Virus record (IMG/VR): IMGVR_UViG_3300048778_000432
Coordinates: 1-20,308 of that record
Direction: 5' to 3' (one strand)
Source: a virus
Length of the DNA stretch: 20,308 nt
This document shows, piece after piece, positions 19,160 to 20,308 of this stretch. Within the stretch, counting starts at the first letter, position 1. Each line of letters begins with the position of its first letter. The notes under the pieces are model-generated. The model did not search any database. It was not told where the DNA came from and saw nothing but the letters and a program-made list of their open reading frames with translations. A program made the position numbers and the translations under genes.

Positions 19160-20030
19160 CGTGGGCCTCCAGTGCTCTCAAAGTATCCCGTTGCAGCGAT
19201 ACCGGGACGCGCAGTGCGTTGCGGCCATCTTTGGTTGCCAGCCATTCTTCCGCCTGAGCCAGCAAGCCATCGAAGACCCATTGGAAGAATCGCCGGAGTC
19301 TGCGCTGGGTTTTGATCCGCGCCGCCATCTTTTCACCCCAACGCGCGTAAGCCGCCAACAGCAGCGGTCCGTACCATCTGCGCGCAAAGGCGATCTGTAA
19401 CCACATTCTCACCAGTATCGTGCGCGGATCTTCCCAGCCGCCATACAATTCCGCGGCTATCCAGCAGAAGCCCTTCGCAAAACTGGAACCCACAGAAAGC
19501 AGGCTACTCCCAAGCTCATCCCCAAAGCTCGGCGTTTCCGCCGCTTTCTGTGCGTCGCTTTCGGCAGAGTTCTGCGCCGTCAGTTGCTGGCCGGTCAGCC
19601 CAGCTTCAAGTGTTGCCGGAACCTCTGAAGCGCTCAACACCGATTTGCCGTAGTCGGCTCCCTGGCTAATGCGGCTGGCATTGTTCTTGGCCTGCTCCGC
19701 CATCAGATCGCGTGTATTCTGCTGCTGCGTTGCCTGGCTGGCCGCAATGCCGCCGGCGGCATTCTGTCCGGTGCGCACCGCCTGCGACTGCAACTGCTGG
19801 CCAGCGGCCTGGCTGGCCGCGTCGGCGGTGTTCGCTGTCGCCTGGTTTTGCGCCGTCTGCAGCGCGCCGCCCGCGCCATAAGGGTTCGCCGCGGCGTACT
19901 GCGACAGCTGGTTCTGATAGTTGCCAATGTCCGTTTGGGCGGAGTTGTAGCTGTTCTGAGCGTTCTGCGCCGCCGTCGCATTCTGGGCGGTTGCGGTGTT
20001 AAATACCTGGTTTTCCTGCCCTCGGCTCAT
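19146..20030 (-). CDS. Internal virion protein-like, small, Ala/Gln-rich
   Basis: A 294-aa protein with GGGAG eight bases before ATG 20030. Residues 1-165 are rich in Ala, Gln, Asn and Ser with heptad-like helices (TAQNATAAQNAQNSYNSAQT), as in T7 gp14-type internal core proteins. Residues 188-240 form a different, aromatic and hydrophobic domain: FCWIAAELYGGWEDP, VRMWLQIAF, and YGPLLLAAYARWGEKMAARI. It begins with the C-x-I-A-x-x-x-Y-G motif I recall at the end of several phage and bacterial proteins. A basic helical tail (KTQRRLRRFFQWVF) follows. It is the first of three consecutive ejection-type genes with sizes rising 294, 668, 1020 aa. A membrane-associated role at infection is inferred. 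The 3' end overlaps the 668-aa gene. Confidence 0.65.
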   Translation of the reverse strand: MSRGQENQVFNTATAQNATAAQNAQNSYNSAQTDIGNYQNQLSQYAAANPYGAGGALQTAQNQATANTADAASQAAGQQLQSQAVRTGQNAAGGIAASQATQQQNTRDLMAEQAKNNASRISQGADYGKSVLSASEVPATLEAGLTGQQLTAQNSAESDAQKAAETPSFGDELGSSLLSVGSSFAKGFCWIAAELYGGWEDPRTILVRMWLQIAFARRWYGPLLLAAYARWGEKMAARIKTQRRLRRFFQWVFDGLLAQAEEWLATKDGRNALRVPVSLQRDTLRALEAHDVER

Positions 20031-20050
20031 CGTTCGCTCCCTGCCCGCGC

Positions 20051-20308
20051 TTAACGCGAGGTTCCCAGCATGGTAAAGAAATGGGCTAATCTTGGGTCGA
20101 GCCGGGTCAAACCGTAGGTTTCGAGCCGTTTGCGATGTTCTTCCGACACCCGCGCTTGCGGAATAAATACATGCACATCATCGTACCCCATCCGGCGCAA
20201 GATATCGAAAGCTAAAGGAATATGCCCGGCGTCAAACTCCATATCGTCGCGTCCGCCGCCAAAATGCATCACCTCGATCGTGCGCAGAAAAACTGTTCCA
20301 CTTCGCAG
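20051..20308 (-). CDS. Unknown late protein, 5' partial
   Basis: The frame is open to the right edge; the codons before the first possible start (GTG at 20272) read LRSGTVFLRTIE without a stop and in similar style, so the true start is probably outside. The visible 86 codons include the HFGGGRDDMEFDAGH segment, DILRRMGYDDVHVFIPQARV and a helical EEHRKRLETYGL stretch. The alternation of strand and helix and the final Y-G-L resemble the end of GNAT acetyltransferases, which do occur near podovirus internal proteins, but the acetyl-CoA loop is not in view. By position it could also be a counterpart of T7 gp13. Only 20 bases separate its stop from the next gene. Confidence 0.5.
   Translation of the reverse strand: MRSGTVFLRTIEVMHFGGGRDDMEFDAGHIPLAFDILRRMGYDDVHVFIPQARVSEEHRKRLETYGLTRLDPRLAHFFTMLGTSR

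Overview
The window looks like part of a tailed-phage genome (free phage or prophage), most likely a short-tailed podovirus-like phage. Two convergent gene blocks meet near 8.17-8.19 kb. The plus-strand block (1 to 8166) holds early, replication and accessory genes. The minus-strand block (8193 to the right edge) holds virion-internal proteins and DNA packaging genes. No integrase, polymerase, capsid, portal or tail gene is visible, so the lifestyle cannot be decided here. Host assignment is weak. Protein style, fairly high GC and short period-7 direct repeats resemble what I recall from Acidobacteriota (Terriglobia-like) DNA, but this is inference only.

Left block: a protein with near-identical 60-bp tandem repeats runs in from the left edge. 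It is followed by a cold-shock-like small protein and a one-helix membrane protein. A 330-bp non-coding gap then carries a cluster of DnaA-box-like sites, a candidate replication origin or control region. After it come a DUF2303-like protein, a zinc-finger microprotein, a small conserved phage protein, a degenerate receiver-domain protein, a Gp37/Gp68 (DUF5131) radical-SAM-like protein, a phage J-domain protein, another zinc-ribbon protein, an SH3-like small protein, an SF2/SNF2-like helicase and an overlapping beta-class DNA methyltransferase. Most neighbours overlap by 1-10 bp, so they are probably co-transcribed. A 330-bp gap with an operator-like palindrome precedes the last plus-strand gene, a zinc-ribbon protein.

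Right block, read in its own direction: a partial gene at the right edge, then proteins of 294, 668 and 1020 aa resembling internal virion or DNA-ejection proteins. Next come a small membrane protein on the opposite strand, a 589-aa ORF ending in a HAD phosphatase domain, an unknown protein with a Walker-A-like motif, a 57-aa zinc-ribbon protein, the small terminase subunit, a tRNA-guanine-transglycosylase/DpdA-like protein, and the large terminase subunit. Three ejection-type proteins followed by TerS and then TerL parallels the end of the T7 late region.

Three points deserve most attention. First, a TGT/DpdA-like enzyme sits between TerS and TerL with 4-bp overlaps on both sides, suggesting base modification expressed together with packaging. 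Second, nine degenerate short-period (7-8 bp) repeat tracts lie only in the right block. Several contain the stop codons of genes or encode protein tails and linkers. Third, a 61-aa gene of a widespread phage family, with its own strong ribosome binding site, is nested in another frame inside the HAD-fusion ORF.
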